This document shows, one piece after another, positions 12,362 to 21,688 of a stretch of 64,000 nucleotides of DNA (its first letter is position 1; each line of letters begins with the position of its first letter). The position numbers and the translations under genes are program-made. The notes below the pieces were generated by a model that was not told the origin of the DNA, made no database searches, and was given only the letters and a program-made list of their open reading frames with translations. The stretch covers positions 1 through 64,000 of the forward strand of contig NZ_QLKQ01000032.1 in assembly GCF_003349955.1 (NCBI RefSeq), in the 5' to 3' direction. Origin of the DNA: Azospirillum brasilense. Lineage in GTDB: Bacteria; Pseudomonadota; Alphaproteobacteria; Azospirillales; Azospirillaceae.

Positions 12362-12966
12362 TCCGCAATCACCCCATGCACCCGCAGGAACCCGAGCAGC
12401 GGCAGCAGCGGCAGCCCGAGGATCGTGAAGAAGTCGCCGTCCACCCGGTGGAAGAGCTGCGCGCCCAAGCCTTCGAGGTGATAGGCGCCGACCGACCCCA
12501 ACACGTCGTCGCCCGCCGCGTTGAGGTAGGATTCCAGAAAGGCGTCGCTGAAGGGGCGCATGGTCAGGCGGGCGCGGTCCACATGGTGCCACAGCCGCTC
12601 GCCGTCGCGGATGACCACGGCGCAGCTGACCAGCCGGTGCGCCTTGCCGCGCAGGTCCTGCAGCTGGGCTCGCGCAGCGTCGCGATCGGCCGGCTTGTCG
12701 AACCAGCGGCCCTCGCACTCCAGCATCTGGTCGGCGCCGATCACCAGGGCGCCCGGATGCTTGCGGGTGACGCGCTGCGCCTTCAGCTCGGCCAAGGCTT
12801 CGGCCACATCCTCGACCGGGGCACCCTCGGCGCGGGCGGCCAGCTTGATCTCCTCCTCGTCCACCGCGGCGGGGGCGAGGGTGACGCGCACCCCGGCGCG
12901 CTCCAGCATCTCCGCCCGGGTGCGGGAACCGGAGGCGAGGACGACGGTGGGAATCGCTCCGCTCAC
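12358..12966 (-). CDS. maf: Maf-family nucleoside triphosphate pyrophosphatase
   Basis: Maf-type house-cleaning pyrophosphatases hydrolyse non-canonical or modified NTPs. The 202-residue protein opens with the family motif VVLASGSRTRAEML and has VIGADQMLECEGRWFDKP. The start is GTG 12966, overlapping the ppsR stop (GTGA), and the stop overlaps the aroE ATG. An upstream extension of the frame is only open because it is antisense-like GC-rich sequence. Confidence 0.94.
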   Translation of the reverse strand: MSGAIPTVVLASGSRTRAEMLERAGVRVTLAPAAVDEEEIKLAARAEGAPVEDVAEALAELKAQRVTRKHPGALVIGADQMLECEGRWFDKPADRDAARAQLQDLRGKAHRLVSCAVVIRDGERLWHHVDRARLTMRPFSDAFLESYLNAAGDDVLGSVGAYHLEGLGAQLFHRVDGDFFTILGLPLLPLLGFLRVHGVIAE

Positions 12967-13811
12967 GTCAGGGGCCCCTCGGGGACGACGCCGGGCAGGC
13001 CGCCGGTCTGGCGGCGGGCGAGCAGCATCATGATCTCCGCCGCCGTCTCCTCGATGGAGCGGCGCGACACGTCGATCACCGGCCAGCCGCGCCGGGTGAA
13101 CATGCGCCGGGCGTCGGTGACCTCGGCGCGCACCACCTCCGGATCGACGTAGGTCGAGGACTCGTTCTGGTTCAGCAGCTTCAGCCGGTTGCGGCGGATC
13201 TGCACCAGACGGTCCGGGTCCTTGGTCAGGCCGACGACCAGCGGCCGGGTCAGCTTCTCGATCTCCGGCGGCATCGGGCAACCGGGGACGATCGGGATGT
13301 TCGCCGCCTTGATGCCACGGTTCGCCAGATAGATGCAGGTCGGCGTCTTCGACGTGCGCGACACGCCCATCAGGATCACGTCGGCCTCGTGCAGATCCCA
13401 GCTCGACTGGCCGTCGTCGTGCGCCAGCGCGAAGTCCATCGCGTCCATGCGCCCGAAATACTCGGCGTCCAAGGCGTGCTGGCGGCCGGGCTGGCGCTGC
13501 GATTCCACGCCGAGGAAGGCGGCCAGCGCGTTGATCAACGGATCGAGCACCGGGATGCAGGGGACCTGCACCTCGCGGCAGAAGTCCTGAAGGCGGCGGC
13601 GCAGCTTCTCGTCCACCAGCGTGAACATGACGAGGCCGCGATTCTCCTGGACGCCCTCCAGAACCATGTCGAGCTGACGCTCGGTCCGCACGAGATTCCA
13701 GAAATGCTCGACCGGGCGAACATCGTCGAACTGGATGACGCAGGCGCGGGCGACGCTGTTGATCGTCTCGCCGGTCGCGTCCGACACAAGATGCAGGTGG
13801 AACTGTCTCAT
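12963..13811 (-). CDS. Pyruvate, phosphate dikinase regulatory protein (PPSR, DUF299)
   Basis: This bifunctional kinase/pyrophosphorylase family regulates PPDK or PEP synthase. The 282-residue protein starts MRQFHLHLVSDATGETI and carries the P-loop-like GVSRTSKT at about 149-156. ATG 13811 matches the family start, although the frame is open to 14255 across the predicted origin. Its position on one side of oriC, opposite hemE, is the classic alphaproteobacterial arrangement (the RP001 homologue). Confidence 0.94.
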   Translation of the reverse strand: MRQFHLHLVSDATGETINSVARACVIQFDDVRPVEHFWNLVRTERQLDMVLEGVQENRGLVMFTLVDEKLRRRLQDFCREVQVPCIPVLDPLINALAAFLGVESQRQPGRQHALDAEYFGRMDAMDFALAHDDGQSSWDLHEADVILMGVSRTSKTPTCIYLANRGIKAANIPIVPGCPMPPEIEKLTRPLVVGLTKDPDRLVQIRRNRLKLLNQNESSTYVDPEVVRAEVTDARRMFTRRGWPVIDVSRRSIEETAAEIMMLLARRQTGGLPGVVPEGPLT

Positions 13812-14226
13812 CCGTCCCCAACGTGTTGTGGAGAACCCGTCCGAATCTGTGGACAACGGGGATCTCCTGGATTCTGTCCCTCGGGGCGGGACTCGTCGCC
13901 CCCGCTGGCGCCCCCTTCGGGACAATCCGCGCGCCCTCTCCGGAACATGGGTACAATGACTCCCGCGGACCATGTTATCCACGGGATTCCCAGGCTTCCC
14001 GGTATAGCATTTCCGCCGTTTCCGGCGAAAGCGTCCGGAGTCGTCCACAGAATCCGATTTTCGTCCACAGCGCGCCGTCCGGCCTGTGGACGATTCGGCG
14101 CAAAGCGGGGATTCCCGTTTTCCACAGGCACCCACCACCCCTTCTTCCTTTCTCTCTTTAAAAAGAATACTGAGTAGAGGGGAGACAACCCGCAGACCCG
14201 ATTCACTCATAGGGGAACGATCCGCC
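13812..14226. other. oriC: Predicted chromosomal origin of replication (oriC)
   Basis: The gap between divergent ppsR and hemE has DnaA-box-like 9-mers (consensus TTATNCACA). They are TTATCCACG at 13975-13983, TTTTCCACA at 14118-14126, TTGTCCACA (minus) at 13848-13856, and three copies of TCGTCCACA at 14041-14049, 14061-14069 and 14085-14093 (minus). A pyrimidine- then A-rich stretch at 14141-14171, next to hemE, could be the unwinding element. No paired TTAA-N7-TTAA (CtrA-type) site was seen. In Caulobacter and Rickettsia oriC lies in this same hemE/RP001 interval. Confidence 0.88.
14141..14171. other. Candidate DNA-unwinding element
   Basis: A run of T/C ending in CTTTAAAAAGAATAC is one of the few low-GC stretches in the first 20 kb. 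It lies just beyond the last DnaA-like box, on the hemE side. The assignment is by composition and position only. Confidence 0.45.
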
Positions 14227-15285
14227 GTGTCCGAGGCCGTGACCAAGATTGCCAAGCCGATGCTCGCCGCCCTCGCCGGCGAGGTGCGTCCGCGCCCGCC
14301 CTTCTGGCTGATGCGCCAGGCCGGCCGTTACCTGCCGGAATATCGGGAATTGCGCGCCAAGGCCGGCAGCTTCCTGGACATGTGCTACAACCCCGACCAC
14401 GCGGTGGAGGTAACCCTGCAACCGCTGCGCCGCTACGACATGGACGCAGCGATTCTGTTCTCCGACATCCTGGTGGTGCCGCACGCCCTGGGCCAGCCGC
14501 TGGCCTTCCTGGAGGGCGAGGGGCCGAAACTGGACCCTGTGAGAAGCGTGGAAGACCTCAAGCGCCTGTCGCGCGATCGCTTCCACGAACGGCTGGAGCC
14601 GGTCTACGAGACCGTCCGCCGCCTCTCCAGCGCGATTCCGGCGCACACCACGCTGATCGGCTTTGCAGGGGCGCCCTGGACCATCGCCTGCTACATGGTC
14701 GAAGGGGCCGGGTCCAAGGAGTACGCGCACGTCAAGCGCTGGGCCTACGGCGATCCCGCCGGATTCGGCGCGCTGATGGATCTGCTGGTCGAGGTGACCG
14801 CCGATTATCTGTGCACCCAGATCGAGGCCGGGGCCGAGGTGGTGCAGCTGTTCGACAGCTGGGCGGGCGTCCTGCCGGCCGGCGAATTCCGCCGCTGGGT
14901 GATCGAGCCGACGCGGCGGATCGTCGATCTCATCAAGGCGCGCCACCCCGCGATTCCGGTCATCGGTTTCCCGCGCGGTGCGGGCCTCTCCTATGAGGAC
15001 TACGTGGTGGGCAGTGGAGTGGATGCGGTCGGGCTCGACACCACCGTCCCGGTGGCTTGGGCGGCCGGGAATCTGCAATCCAAGTTGCCGGTGCAGGGCA
15101 ACCTCGACCCGATCATGCTCGCCGCCGGTGGCGAGGCCCTGCGCACCGCTGCGTCGGAGATTCTGGAGACGCTCGCCGGCAAGCCCTTCGTCTTCAACCT
15201 GGGGCACGGCGTGATCCAGACCACCCCGCCGGACCACGTGGCGGAACTGGCCCGTCTGATCAAGGACTGGCCGAACCGGGGCTGA
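14227..15285 (+). CDS. hemE: Uroporphyrinogen decarboxylase
   Basis: HemE converts uroporphyrinogen III to coproporphyrinogen III in haem synthesis. The 352-residue protein has the signature [16 protein letters not shown] (about 25-40) and GFAGAPWT, plus IGFPRGAG later. The start is GTG 14227, preceded by AGGGGAAC. No ATG start fits the family N-terminus. hemJ follows after 50 bases, probably in the same transcript. The promoter must lie inside the predicted oriC. Confidence 0.96.
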   Translation: MSEAVTKIAKPMLAALAGEVRPRPPFWLMRQAGRYLPEYRELRAKAGSFLDMCYNPDHAVEVTLQPLRRYDMDAAILFSDILVVPHALGQPLAFLEGEGPKLDPVRSVEDLKRLSRDRFHERLEPVYETVRRLSSAIPAHTTLIGFAGAPWTIACYMVEGAGSKEYAHVKRWAYGDPAGFGALMDLLVEVTADYLCTQIEAGAEVVQLFDSWAGVLPAGEFRRWVIEPTRRIVDLIKARHPAIPVIGFPRGAGLSYEDYVVGSGVDAVGLDTTVPVAWAAGNLQSKLPVQGNLDPIMLAAGGEALRTAASEILETLAGKPFVFNLGHGVIQTTPPDHVAELARLIKDWPNRG

Positions 15286-15335
15286 GGCACCGCACGGTTT
15301 GAAAAAGCGCGCAACGGGAAGGGAAGGGGATTCCA

Positions 15336-15764
15336 GTGCTTTATCTCTGGGTCAAGGCTCTGCACGTCATCAGCATCATCGCCTGGATGGCCGGGCTTCT
15401 CTATCTGCCGCGGCTGTTCGTCTACCATTGCGAGACGGCACGGGGCTCGGACTCCTCGGAGCGCTTCAAGGTGATGGAGCGCCGCCTGCTGCGCGCCATC
15501 ATGAATCCGGCGATGGGCGCCGCCTACCTGTTCGGAATCGCGATGATCGTGATGGAGCCGGCCTGGATGAAGCAGGGATGGCTGCACGCCAAGCTGCTGT
15601 TCGTCCTGGCGCTGACCGGCACGCACATGATGATGGCGCGCTGGCGCAAGGACTTCGAGGCGGACCGCAACACCCGCCCGCAGCGCTTCTTCCGCATGTG
15701 GAACGAGGCGCCGACCCTGCTGATGATCGGCATCGTCATCTTCGTGATCGTGAAGCCCTTCTGA
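15336..15764 (+). CDS. hemJ: Protoporphyrinogen oxidase HemJ
   Basis: HemJ is the membrane protoporphyrinogen IX oxidase of many alphaproteobacteria (formerly UPF0093). The 142-residue protein has four hydrophobic segments. The conserved N-terminal histidine lies in KALHVISIIAWMAGLLYLPR, and RLLRAIMNPAM is also present. The start is GTG 15336, after GGGAAGGGG. It acts two steps after HemE in the same pathway, which supports a hemE-hemJ operon. Confidence 0.93.
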   Translation: MLYLWVKALHVISIIAWMAGLLYLPRLFVYHCETARGSDSSERFKVMERRLLRAIMNPAMGAAYLFGIAMIVMEPAWMKQGWLHAKLLFVLALTGTHMMMARWRKDFEADRNTRPQRFFRMWNEAPTLLMIGIVIFVIVKPF

Positions 15765-15809
15765 CGGGAAGGGGCAGGGCGATGGCCGGCACGGGCCGGC
15801 CACCGCCCC

Positions 15810-15837
15810 TTGACGTAATAACAAGCGTAATTACATC
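15810..15837 (+). promoter_or_regulatory. Candidate promoter/operator of the AbrB-Doc module
   Basis: TTGACG at 15810-15815 and TACATC at 15832-15837 form a possible promoter with a 16-base spacer. The interval contains GTAAT (15815-15819) and ATTAC (15830-15834) as an inverted repeat, with the palindrome GTAATTAC at 15827-15834. This is a plausible site for autorepression by the AbrB-fold antitoxin. Confidence 0.5.
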
Positions 15838-15864
15838 CTGTGCCGATCCAGCGCGGAGATCGCC

Positions 15865-16089
15865 ATGCACACCACCAAACTGACCAAGGTCGGCAATTCC
15901 ACCGGACTTACCCTGCCGCGCGACGTGCTGGCGGCGGCCGACCTTCAGCGCGGCGACGCGGTGTCCGTCGAGGTGCGCGAGGGCCGCATCGAGATCTCGA
16001 AGACCGACGACGGCTACAACCGCGCCATGGACATCGGCCGGCGCTTCTCCGCGCGCTACCGTCGCACCATGGACATCCTGTCCAAGTAA
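15865..16089 (+). CDS. AbrB/MazE-family antitoxin
   Basis: This 74-residue protein has a SpoVT-AbrB swapped-hairpin domain (TKLTKVGNSTGLTLPRDVL). A short tail (GYNRAMDIGRRFSARYRRTMDIL) probably wraps the toxin. It lies six bases before a Doc-type Fic gene, so it is the antitoxin of a type II module. An inverted repeat upstream may be its operator. Confidence 0.88.
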   Translation: MHTTKLTKVGNSTGLTLPRDVLAAADLQRGDAVSVEVREGRIEISKTDDGYNRAMDIGRRFSARYRRTMDILSK

Positions 16090-16095
16090 GCCGGC

Positions 16096-16539
16096 GTGGA
16101 CCAGCCGACGATCCAGGGACGTCCCTACGTCAACCCGCCGCTCCAGGCGCTGCTCGACCTGCACGGCGAACTGCTGCTGGAACATGGCGGCGCGCCCGGC
16201 ATGCGCGACCTCGGGGCGTTGGAAGCGTCACTGGCTCGTCCCTACCAGCTCATCGCCTATGGTGACGACCGGCTGACCATTTTCGATCTGGCCGCCGCGC
16301 TGTGCGTCAGCGTCTGCCGCAATCACCCCTTCGTGGACGGAAACAAGCGCGCCGCGTTCGTGGCGCTGGGCCTGTGTCTCGGCCTGAACGGCTTCGAACT
16401 GGATGCGGCGGAGCGGGAGGCCGCGGACACCATTCTGGCGCTTGCCGCCGGCAGATTGAGCGAAGAGGCGTTCCGCGACTGGGTCGCCGACCATTGCTAC
16501 GACATCGGCTTCCACGACATGGGCGGCCCGGAATCGTAG
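16096..16539 (+). CDS. doc: Doc-family (Fic) toxin
   Basis: Doc toxins are Fic-fold kinases that phosphorylate EF-Tu and halt translation. The 147-residue protein has the Fic/Doc motif HPFVDGNKRAA at about 77-87, with catalytic H77 and the anion-binding NKR. The start is GTG 16096, just after the antitoxin stop. The gene is intact. It ends convergently with the P-type ATPase, with a six-base gap. Confidence 0.9.
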   Translation: MDQPTIQGRPYVNPPLQALLDLHGELLLEHGGAPGMRDLGALEASLARPYQLIAYGDDRLTIFDLAAALCVSVCRNHPFVDGNKRAAFVALGLCLGLNGFELDAAEREAADTILALAAGRLSEEAFRDWVADHCYDIGFHDMGGPES

Positions 16540-16545
16540 GGGCGG

Positions 16546-19287
16546 TCAGCCCCGCCGCTCCATCACCCGGCGGGTGACCGCCTTCTCCGCCTCCACCGCC
16601 AGGAAGATCGCCAGACCGGCGGCCGTCATGGCCACCCATTGGGTCCAGTCCACCGCCGCCGTGCCGAACAGGCTCTGCAGGGGCGGGGCGTAGGTGAAGG
16701 CGAGCTGGAAGACCAGCATCAGCCCGATGGCGATCCACACCGCGCGGCTGCCGAACAGCCCCCGCCGGTTCAGCACCGGGGCGGTGACCGCCCGGGCGTT
16801 CAGCAGGAAGAAGATCTCCCCCATCACCAGCGCGTTGACGGCCATGGTGCGGGCGACCGGCGTCGGGTCGCCGTGGCCTTCGTGCAGCAGGAAGAAACCG
16901 AAGCTGGTCGCGACCAGAAGCGCCATCACCAGCACCATGCGCCCGATCAGGAAGCCGGGCAGGATCGGCTCGTTCTTGGGGCGGGGCGGGCGCCTCATCA
17001 CCGCGGCTTCCGGCGGCTCGAAGGCCAGCGCCAGGCCCAACGTCACCGCCGTCACCATGTTGACCCAGAGAATCTGGACGGGCGTAATCGGCAGCGTGTA
17101 GCCGGCCAGCACGGCGACCAGGATCACCAGCGCCTGGGCGCCGTTGGTCGGCAGCATGAACAGGATCGTCTTGCGCAGATTGTCGTAGACGGTCCGCCCT
17201 TCCTCCACGGCGTGGGTGATGGAGGCGAAGTTGTCGTCGGCCAGCACCATGCTGGCGGCCTCCTTCGCGGCCTCCGTCCCCTTGCAGCCCATGGCGACGC
17301 CGACGTCGGCGCGCTTCAGAGCGGGGGCGTCGTTCACCCCGTCGCCGGTCATGGCGACCGTGTAGCCCGCCGCCTGAAGCGCGCGGACGAGGCGCAGCTT
17401 GTGCTCCGGCGTGGTGCGGGCGAAGACGTCGGCATCGCGCGCCACGGCGACCAGCGCCGTGTCGTCCAGCCGGTCCAGCTCGGTTCCCGACACCGCGTCG
17501 CCCGACAGATTGAATTGCCGGCCGATGGCCTGGGCGGTGCCGGCGTGGTCGCCGGTGATCATCTTGACGCGGATTCCCGCCGCCTGGCACTCGGCCACCG
17601 CCGCCACCGCCTCCTCGCGCGCCGGGTCGATGAAGCCGCACAGGCCGAGCAGGGTCAGCCCCTCCCGCACGTCGTCCATGTCGAGCACGGTCTGGCCGGG
17701 CAAGGCGGGGCGGGCGGCAAGCGCCAGGACGCGCTGGCCGCCTGCCGCCAGATCCTCCACCCGCGCCAGCCAATGGGCCATGTCCAGCGGCGCGGTGCCG
17801 CCGTCCGCGGCCCGTACGCGCGCACACATGGACAGCACGCGCTCCGGCGCGCCCTTGACGTACAGCAGCCCGTGCCCCTCGTGGTCGTGGTGCAGGGTGG
17901 CCATGTACTTGTGTTCGGATTCGAAGGGGATGACGTCCGTACGCGGGCGACGGACGGCCTCCTCCCGCGCGTCCAGCCCGGCCTTCATGCCGAGCGCCAG
18001 CAGGGCGCCGTCGGTCGGGTCGCCGGCCACCGTCCAGCCCTCCTCGCCCCGCTGAAGCTCGGCGTCGTTGCAGAGCAGGGCGGCGCGGGCCAGCTCGGTC
18101 AGGACGGGATCGGCAGCGGGGTCCAGGGCCTTGCCGTCGCGGCGGAACTCGCCCTCGGGACGGTAACCAGTGCCGGTCACCGCGCAATCGCCCGCCGCGG
18201 TCACCACGGTCTGCACGACAAGCTCGTTGCGGGTCAGCGTGCCTGTCTTGTCGGAGCAGATGATCCCGACCGAACCCAGCGTCTCCACCGCCGGCAGGCG
18301 GCGGATGATGGCGTTGCGCCGGGCCATGCGGGTGACGCCGATGGCCAGCGTGATCGTCATCACCGCGGGCAGCCCTTCCGGAATCGCCGCCACCGCCAGA
18401 CCGACGGCGGCCATGACCATCTCCGGCCAGGGCTCCCCCTGGACCAGCGAACCGTAGAGGAAGGTCAGGGCGGTCAGCGCCAGGATGCCGATGGTCAGCC
18501 AGCGTCCGAAAACGGCCATCTGGGCGAGCAGCGGCGTGGTCAGCTCCTCCACGCCCGCCAGGAGCGTGCCGATGCGCCCCAGCTCCGTCCGGTCCCCCGT
18601 GGCCACCACGACGCCGGTGGCCTGTCCCTGGGCGACCAGCGTGCCGGAATAAGCCATGCCGCCGCGCTCCGCGAGGGGAGCATCCACGGCCACCGCGTCG
18701 GCGCTCTTGGCGACCGGCACGGATTCCCCGGTCAGCGCCGCCTCCTGCACGCGCAGGCCCTTGACGCGGACCAGCCGCAGGTCCGCCGGCACCTTGTCGC
18801 CCGAGGCCAGAATCACGTGGTCGCCGGGCACCAGGTCCTCCGCCGGAACGGTGACCTGATGGCCGCCGCGCAGCACCACCGCCTGCGGCGACAGCATGCT
18901 GCGGATGGCGTCCAGCGCCTGCTCCGCCTTGCCCTCCTGGACATAGCCGATGGCGGCGTTGATCAGCACGACGCCGGCGATCACCGCGGCGTCCACGAAC
19001 TCGCCCAGCAGCACCGTGACGACTCCCGCGCCGATCAGCACGTAGATCAGCAAATTGTCGAACTGCGCCAGGAAGCGCATCAGCGCCGACCGGCGGGGCG
19101 GCGGGGTCAGCCGGTTGGGGCCGTACCGCCGCCGGCGTTCCGCCGCCTCGTCGGGCGTCAGCCCGTCGTCGGGGCTGTCCAGCGCGGCCAAAGCCTGGTC
19201 CGGGGGCTGGGCGTGCCAGGGCAGGGGGGCGGTGGAGGCTTCGGGAGCAACGATGGTTCCGGGTCCGGAACGGTCATGCGGGCTCAT
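16546..19287 (-). CDS. P-type (Ca2+-type, PII) cation-transporting ATPase
   Basis: This 913-residue ATPase pumps cations across the inner membrane. It has an N-terminal cation ATPase domain, TGESVPV (about 186-192) and the PEGLP motif in TM4 (about 303-307, typical of Ca2+/Mn2+ or Na+/H+ pumps). The phosphorylation site is DKTGTLT (D346), followed by [26 protein letters not shown] and C-terminal membrane helices. PEGLP points away from heavy-metal pumps, but the ion cannot be told from sequence. A perfect 16-base direct repeat lies 11-46 bases upstream. Confidence 0.93.
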   Translation of the reverse strand: MSPHDRSGPGTIVAPEASTAPLPWHAQPPDQALAALDSPDDGLTPDEAAERRRRYGPNRLTPPPRRSALMRFLAQFDNLLIYVLIGAGVVTVLLGEFVDAAVIAGVVLINAAIGYVQEGKAEQALDAIRSMLSPQAVVLRGGHQVTVPAEDLVPGDHVILASGDKVPADLRLVRVKGLRVQEAALTGESVPVAKSADAVAVDAPLAERGGMAYSGTLVAQGQATGVVVATGDRTELGRIGTLLAGVEELTTPLLAQMAVFGRWLTIGILALTALTFLYGSLVQGEPWPEMVMAAVGLAVAAIPEGLPAVMTITLAIGVTRMARRNAIIRRLPAVETLGSVGIICSDKTGTLTRNELVVQTVVTAAGDCAVTGTGYRPEGEFRRDGKALDPAADPVLTELARAALLCNDAELQRGEEGWTVAGDPTDGALLALGMKAGLDAREEAVRRPRTDVIPFESEHKYMATLHHDHEGHGLLYVKGAPERVLSMCARVRAADGGTAPLDMAHWLARVEDLAAGGQRVLALAARPALPGQTVLDMDDVREGLTLLGLCGFIDPAREEAVAAVAECQAAGIRVKMITGDHAGTAQAIGRQFNLSGDAVSGTELDRLDDTALVAVARDADVFARTTPEHKLRLVRALQAAGYTVAMTGDGVNDAPALKRADVGVAMGCKGTEAAKEAASMVLADDNFASITHAVEEGRTVYDNLRKTILFMLPTNGAQALVILVAVLAGYTLPITPVQILWVNMVTAVTLGLALAFEPPEAAVMRRPPRPKNEPILPGFLIGRMVLVMALLVATSFGFFLLHEGHGDPTPVARTMAVNALVMGEIFFLLNARAVTAPVLNRRGLFGSRAVWIAIGLMLVFQLAFTYAPPLQSLFGTAAVDWTQWVAMTAAGLAIFLAVEAEKAVTRRVMERRG

Positions 19288-19298
19288 GATGTCAACCT

Positions 19299-19333
19299 AA
19301 CCGTTTCTGTCCTGCCAAACCGTTTCTGTCCTG
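19299..19333. promoter_or_regulatory. Direct repeat upstream of the P-type ATPase
   Basis: AACCGTTTCTGTCCTG occurs twice, at 19299-19314 and 19318-19333, separated by CCA (19-base period). Both copies lie just upstream of the ATPase start at 19287. The spacing of nearly two helical turns suggests paired sites for an unknown regulator. Confidence 0.55.
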
Positions 19334-19680
19334 AACGCCCAGGTCGTGGCCCGGTGGCCTGGATAACAGGGGATGCGGCATCGTGACCCGGATGAGATGA
19401 CCCGGAGGGGGACGCGCAAGAATCCACCCCATTTCCAAGAATTCGCTTTCATTTGACTTGCGGACGGCGTTCCGCTAACCATCTTTCCCACCACGGGGCG
19501 GCAAGCCTCGCGGGCACCCATCCCACATCCGCCGTTCCGTCCCTCCCCAACGATCTGGGCGCGACGTCCGACAGGCATTCCCAGCCTTCAGCGCCGTTCG
19601 ACGCTCAACCGACGCACCCTGCGCCGGCCCGGGACCTCTGGCACTCCCCCTCGCATGACCGATTCCCTTAAGGCACCCCC
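19334..19680 (+). promoter_or_regulatory. rho promoter region and C-rich leader
   Basis: This gap has no supported gene. A candidate promoter has TTGACT at 19453-19458 and TAACC at 19476-19480. That would give a leader of roughly 200 bases. The leader is C-rich and G-poor: 25 C against 10 G in 19511-19560, and 39 C against 17 G in 19601-19680. Unstructured C-rich RNA is what Rho binds, so the leader may carry a rut site for autoregulation. Confidence 0.5.
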
Positions 19681-20937
19681 ATGCATCTCCAAGAGCTGAA
19701 GTGCAAGAGCCCCGCCGAACTGCTGGCGTTCGCGGAGGAACTGCAGATCGAGAACGCCAGCACGCTGCGCAAGCAGGACATGATGTTCGCCATCCTCAAG
19801 CAGTTGGCGGAAAACGATGTTCCGATCTATGGCGACGGCGTGCTCGAGGTTCTTCAGGACGGCTTCGGGTTCCTGCGCTCGCCGGAGGCCAATTATCTTC
19901 CCGGCCCCGACGACATCTACGTCAGCCCCAGCCAAGTGCGCCGCTTCAGCCTGCGCACCGGCGACACGGTCGAGGGGCAGATCCGCGCGCCCAAGGACGG
20001 CGAGCGCTACTTCGCCCTTCTCAAGGTCAACACGATCAACTTCGATGCGCCGGACAAGGTCCGCCACCGCATCAACTTCGACAACCTGACCCCGCTCTAC
20101 CCGGAAGAGCGGCTGCGCATGGAAGTCGACGACCCGACCAAGAAGAACTACACGGGCCGCATCATCGACCTCGTGGCGCCGCTGGGCAAGGGCCAGCGCG
20201 GGCTGATCGTCGCCCCGCCGCGCACCGGCAAGACGGTGATGCTGCAGAACATCGCCCATTCCATCGCGACCAACCACCCGGAAGCCTATCTGATCGTCCT
20301 GCTGATCGACGAGCGTCCGGAAGAGGTGACCGACATGGCCCGCTCCGTGCGGGGCGAGGTCATCAGCTCCACCTTCGACGAGCCGGCGACGCGCCACGTC
20401 CAGGTCGCCGAGATGGTCATCGAGAAGGCCAAGCGGCTGGTCGAGCACAAGCGCGACGTGGTCATCCTGCTGGACTCCATCACCCGTCTGGCCCGCGCCT
20501 ACAACACCGTCGTTCCCTCCTCGGGCAAGGTGCTGACCGGCGGCGTGGACGCCAACGCGCTGCAGCGCCCGAAGCGCTTCTTCGGTGCGGCCCGCAACAT
20601 TGAGGAGGGCGGCTCGCTGACCATCATCGCGACCGCGCTGATCGACACCGGCAGCCGCATGGACGAGGTGATCTTCGAAGAGTTCAAGGGCACCGGCAAC
20701 TCGGAAATCGTGCTGGACCGCAAGCTTTCCGACAAGCGCACCTTCCCGGCCATCGACATCTCCAAGTCGGGCACCCGCAAGGAGGAGCTGCTGGTCGACA
20801 AGGGCACCATCTCGAAGATGTGGATCCTGCGCCGCATCCTGATGCCGATGGGCGTGACCGACGCGGTGGACTTCCTGGTCGACAAGCTGAAGCACACCAA
20901 GTCGAACTCGGAATTCTTCGAGTCCATGAATCAGTAG
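19681..20937 (+). CDS. rho: Transcription termination factor Rho
   Basis: Rho is the hexameric RNA helicase that ends many transcripts. The 418-residue protein has the N-terminal Rho_N domain ([20 protein letters not shown]), the RNA-binding cold-shock fold with GFGFLR (about 61-66), and the Walker A PPRTGKT (about 179-185). It also has the Q-loop region around [23 protein letters not shown]. Length is normal. The ATG follows a weak AAGG Shine-Dalgarno and the long C-rich leader. Confidence 0.98.
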   Translation: MHLQELKCKSPAELLAFAEELQIENASTLRKQDMMFAILKQLAENDVPIYGDGVLEVLQDGFGFLRSPEANYLPGPDDIYVSPSQVRRFSLRTGDTVEGQIRAPKDGERYFALLKVNTINFDAPDKVRHRINFDNLTPLYPEERLRMEVDDPTKKNYTGRIIDLVAPLGKGQRGLIVAPPRTGKTVMLQNIAHSIATNHPEAYLIVLLIDERPEEVTDMARSVRGEVISSTFDEPATRHVQVAEMVIEKAKRLVEHKRDVVILLDSITRLARAYNTVVPSSGKVLTGGVDANALQRPKRFFGAARNIEEGGSLTIIATALIDTGSRMDEVIFEEFKGTGNSEIVLDRKLSDKRTFPAIDISKSGTRKEELLVDKGTISKMWILRRILMPMGVTDAVDFLVDKLKHTKSNSEFFESMNQ

Positions 20938-20984
20938 TCTGCGGCCATTTTCCCCCATCCGGTCCAAGGGTGGGGGAGGGCACG

Positions 20985-21023
20985 AAAAAAGGCGGGAGGC
21001 CCGATGGAGCCTCCCGCCTTTTT
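20985..21023. terminator. Bidirectional intrinsic terminator between rho and secB
   Basis: AAAAAA is followed by the perfect stem GGCGGGAGGC / GCCTCCCGCC (20991-21000 with 21009-21018, loop of eight) and then TTTTTG. The T-run serves rho on the plus strand, and the A-run becomes a T-run for secB on the minus strand. A second hairpin (TCCCCCA/TGGGGGA, 20951-20977) lies just upstream. Confidence 0.92.
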
Positions 21024-21090
21024 GTTTGTCCGAAACCGATGGCCCGGATCAGAACGGTGCCGTCAGGACCGCGTCATCAGAACGGCGGCA

Positions 21091-21588
21091 TCAGAACGGC
21101 GACTGCGGCGCCTCTTCGGCCTGGGCCTGCTGACCGGCGGTCTGGCGGCGGTACAGGTCGACGAAGTCGATCGGGTTGATCATCAGCGGCGGGAAGCCGC
21201 CGTCCTGGGTGCAGCCGGCGACGATGGCGCGGGCGAACGGGAAGAGCATCCGCGGCGCCTCGATCAGCAGCACCGGGCGGTGATGCTCCTGCGGCAGGCC
21301 GGGAAGCTGGAACAGGCCGCCGTAGGCGACTTCGACCAGGAAGGCGGTCGCCTCGGCCTGCTTGGCCTCGCAATGCAGCTTCAGCACGACCTCGTAGACG
21401 TCCTCGCCCATCGGCTGGACCTGCACGTCCACGCCGATGTTGACCTGCGGCTGCGGCTGGCCGGGCAGCAGGCTCTGCGGGGCGTTGGGGTTCTCGAAGG
21501 ACAGGTCCTTCACATACTGCGCCAGCACATGCATCGGCAGCGACGAGGCGGCTTCCTGATCTTGACCGTTGATCTGCTGATCGGACAT
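21091..21588 (-). CDS. secB: Protein-export chaperone SecB
   Basis: SecB keeps preproteins unfolded and delivers them to SecA. The 165-residue protein has LAQYVKDLSFENPNAPQSL and the typical VLLIEAPRMLFPFARAIV stretch. ATG 21588 follows AGGAG. The longer open frame starting at 21618 lacks family-like sequence. It converges on rho with a shared terminator. In many alphaproteobacteria secB lies next to dnaQ, but here the origin block separates them. Confidence 0.96.
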   Translation of the reverse strand: MSDQQINGQDQEAASSLPMHVLAQYVKDLSFENPNAPQSLLPGQPQPQVNIGVDVQVQPMGEDVYEVVLKLHCEAKQAEATAFLVEVAYGGLFQLPGLPQEHHRPVLLIEAPRMLFPFARAIVAGCTQDGGFPPLMINPIDFVDLYRRQTAGQQAQAEEAPQSPF

Positions 21589-21688
21589 GGACAACTCCTG
21601 GCCGCGGGGCGGCATCACGATGGAAAGGTCTTCAAGACCCGCTGGCTAGCACGGATTTGCTGGCTCCACAAAGTGAAACCGGCGTGTT

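Noticed and set aside
16639-19386. A 915-codon plus-strand frame opposite the P-type ATPase
   Set aside because: The ATPase on the other strand has every catalytic motif. The plus-strand product is repetitive Gln/Arg/Gly/His without any recognisable domain.
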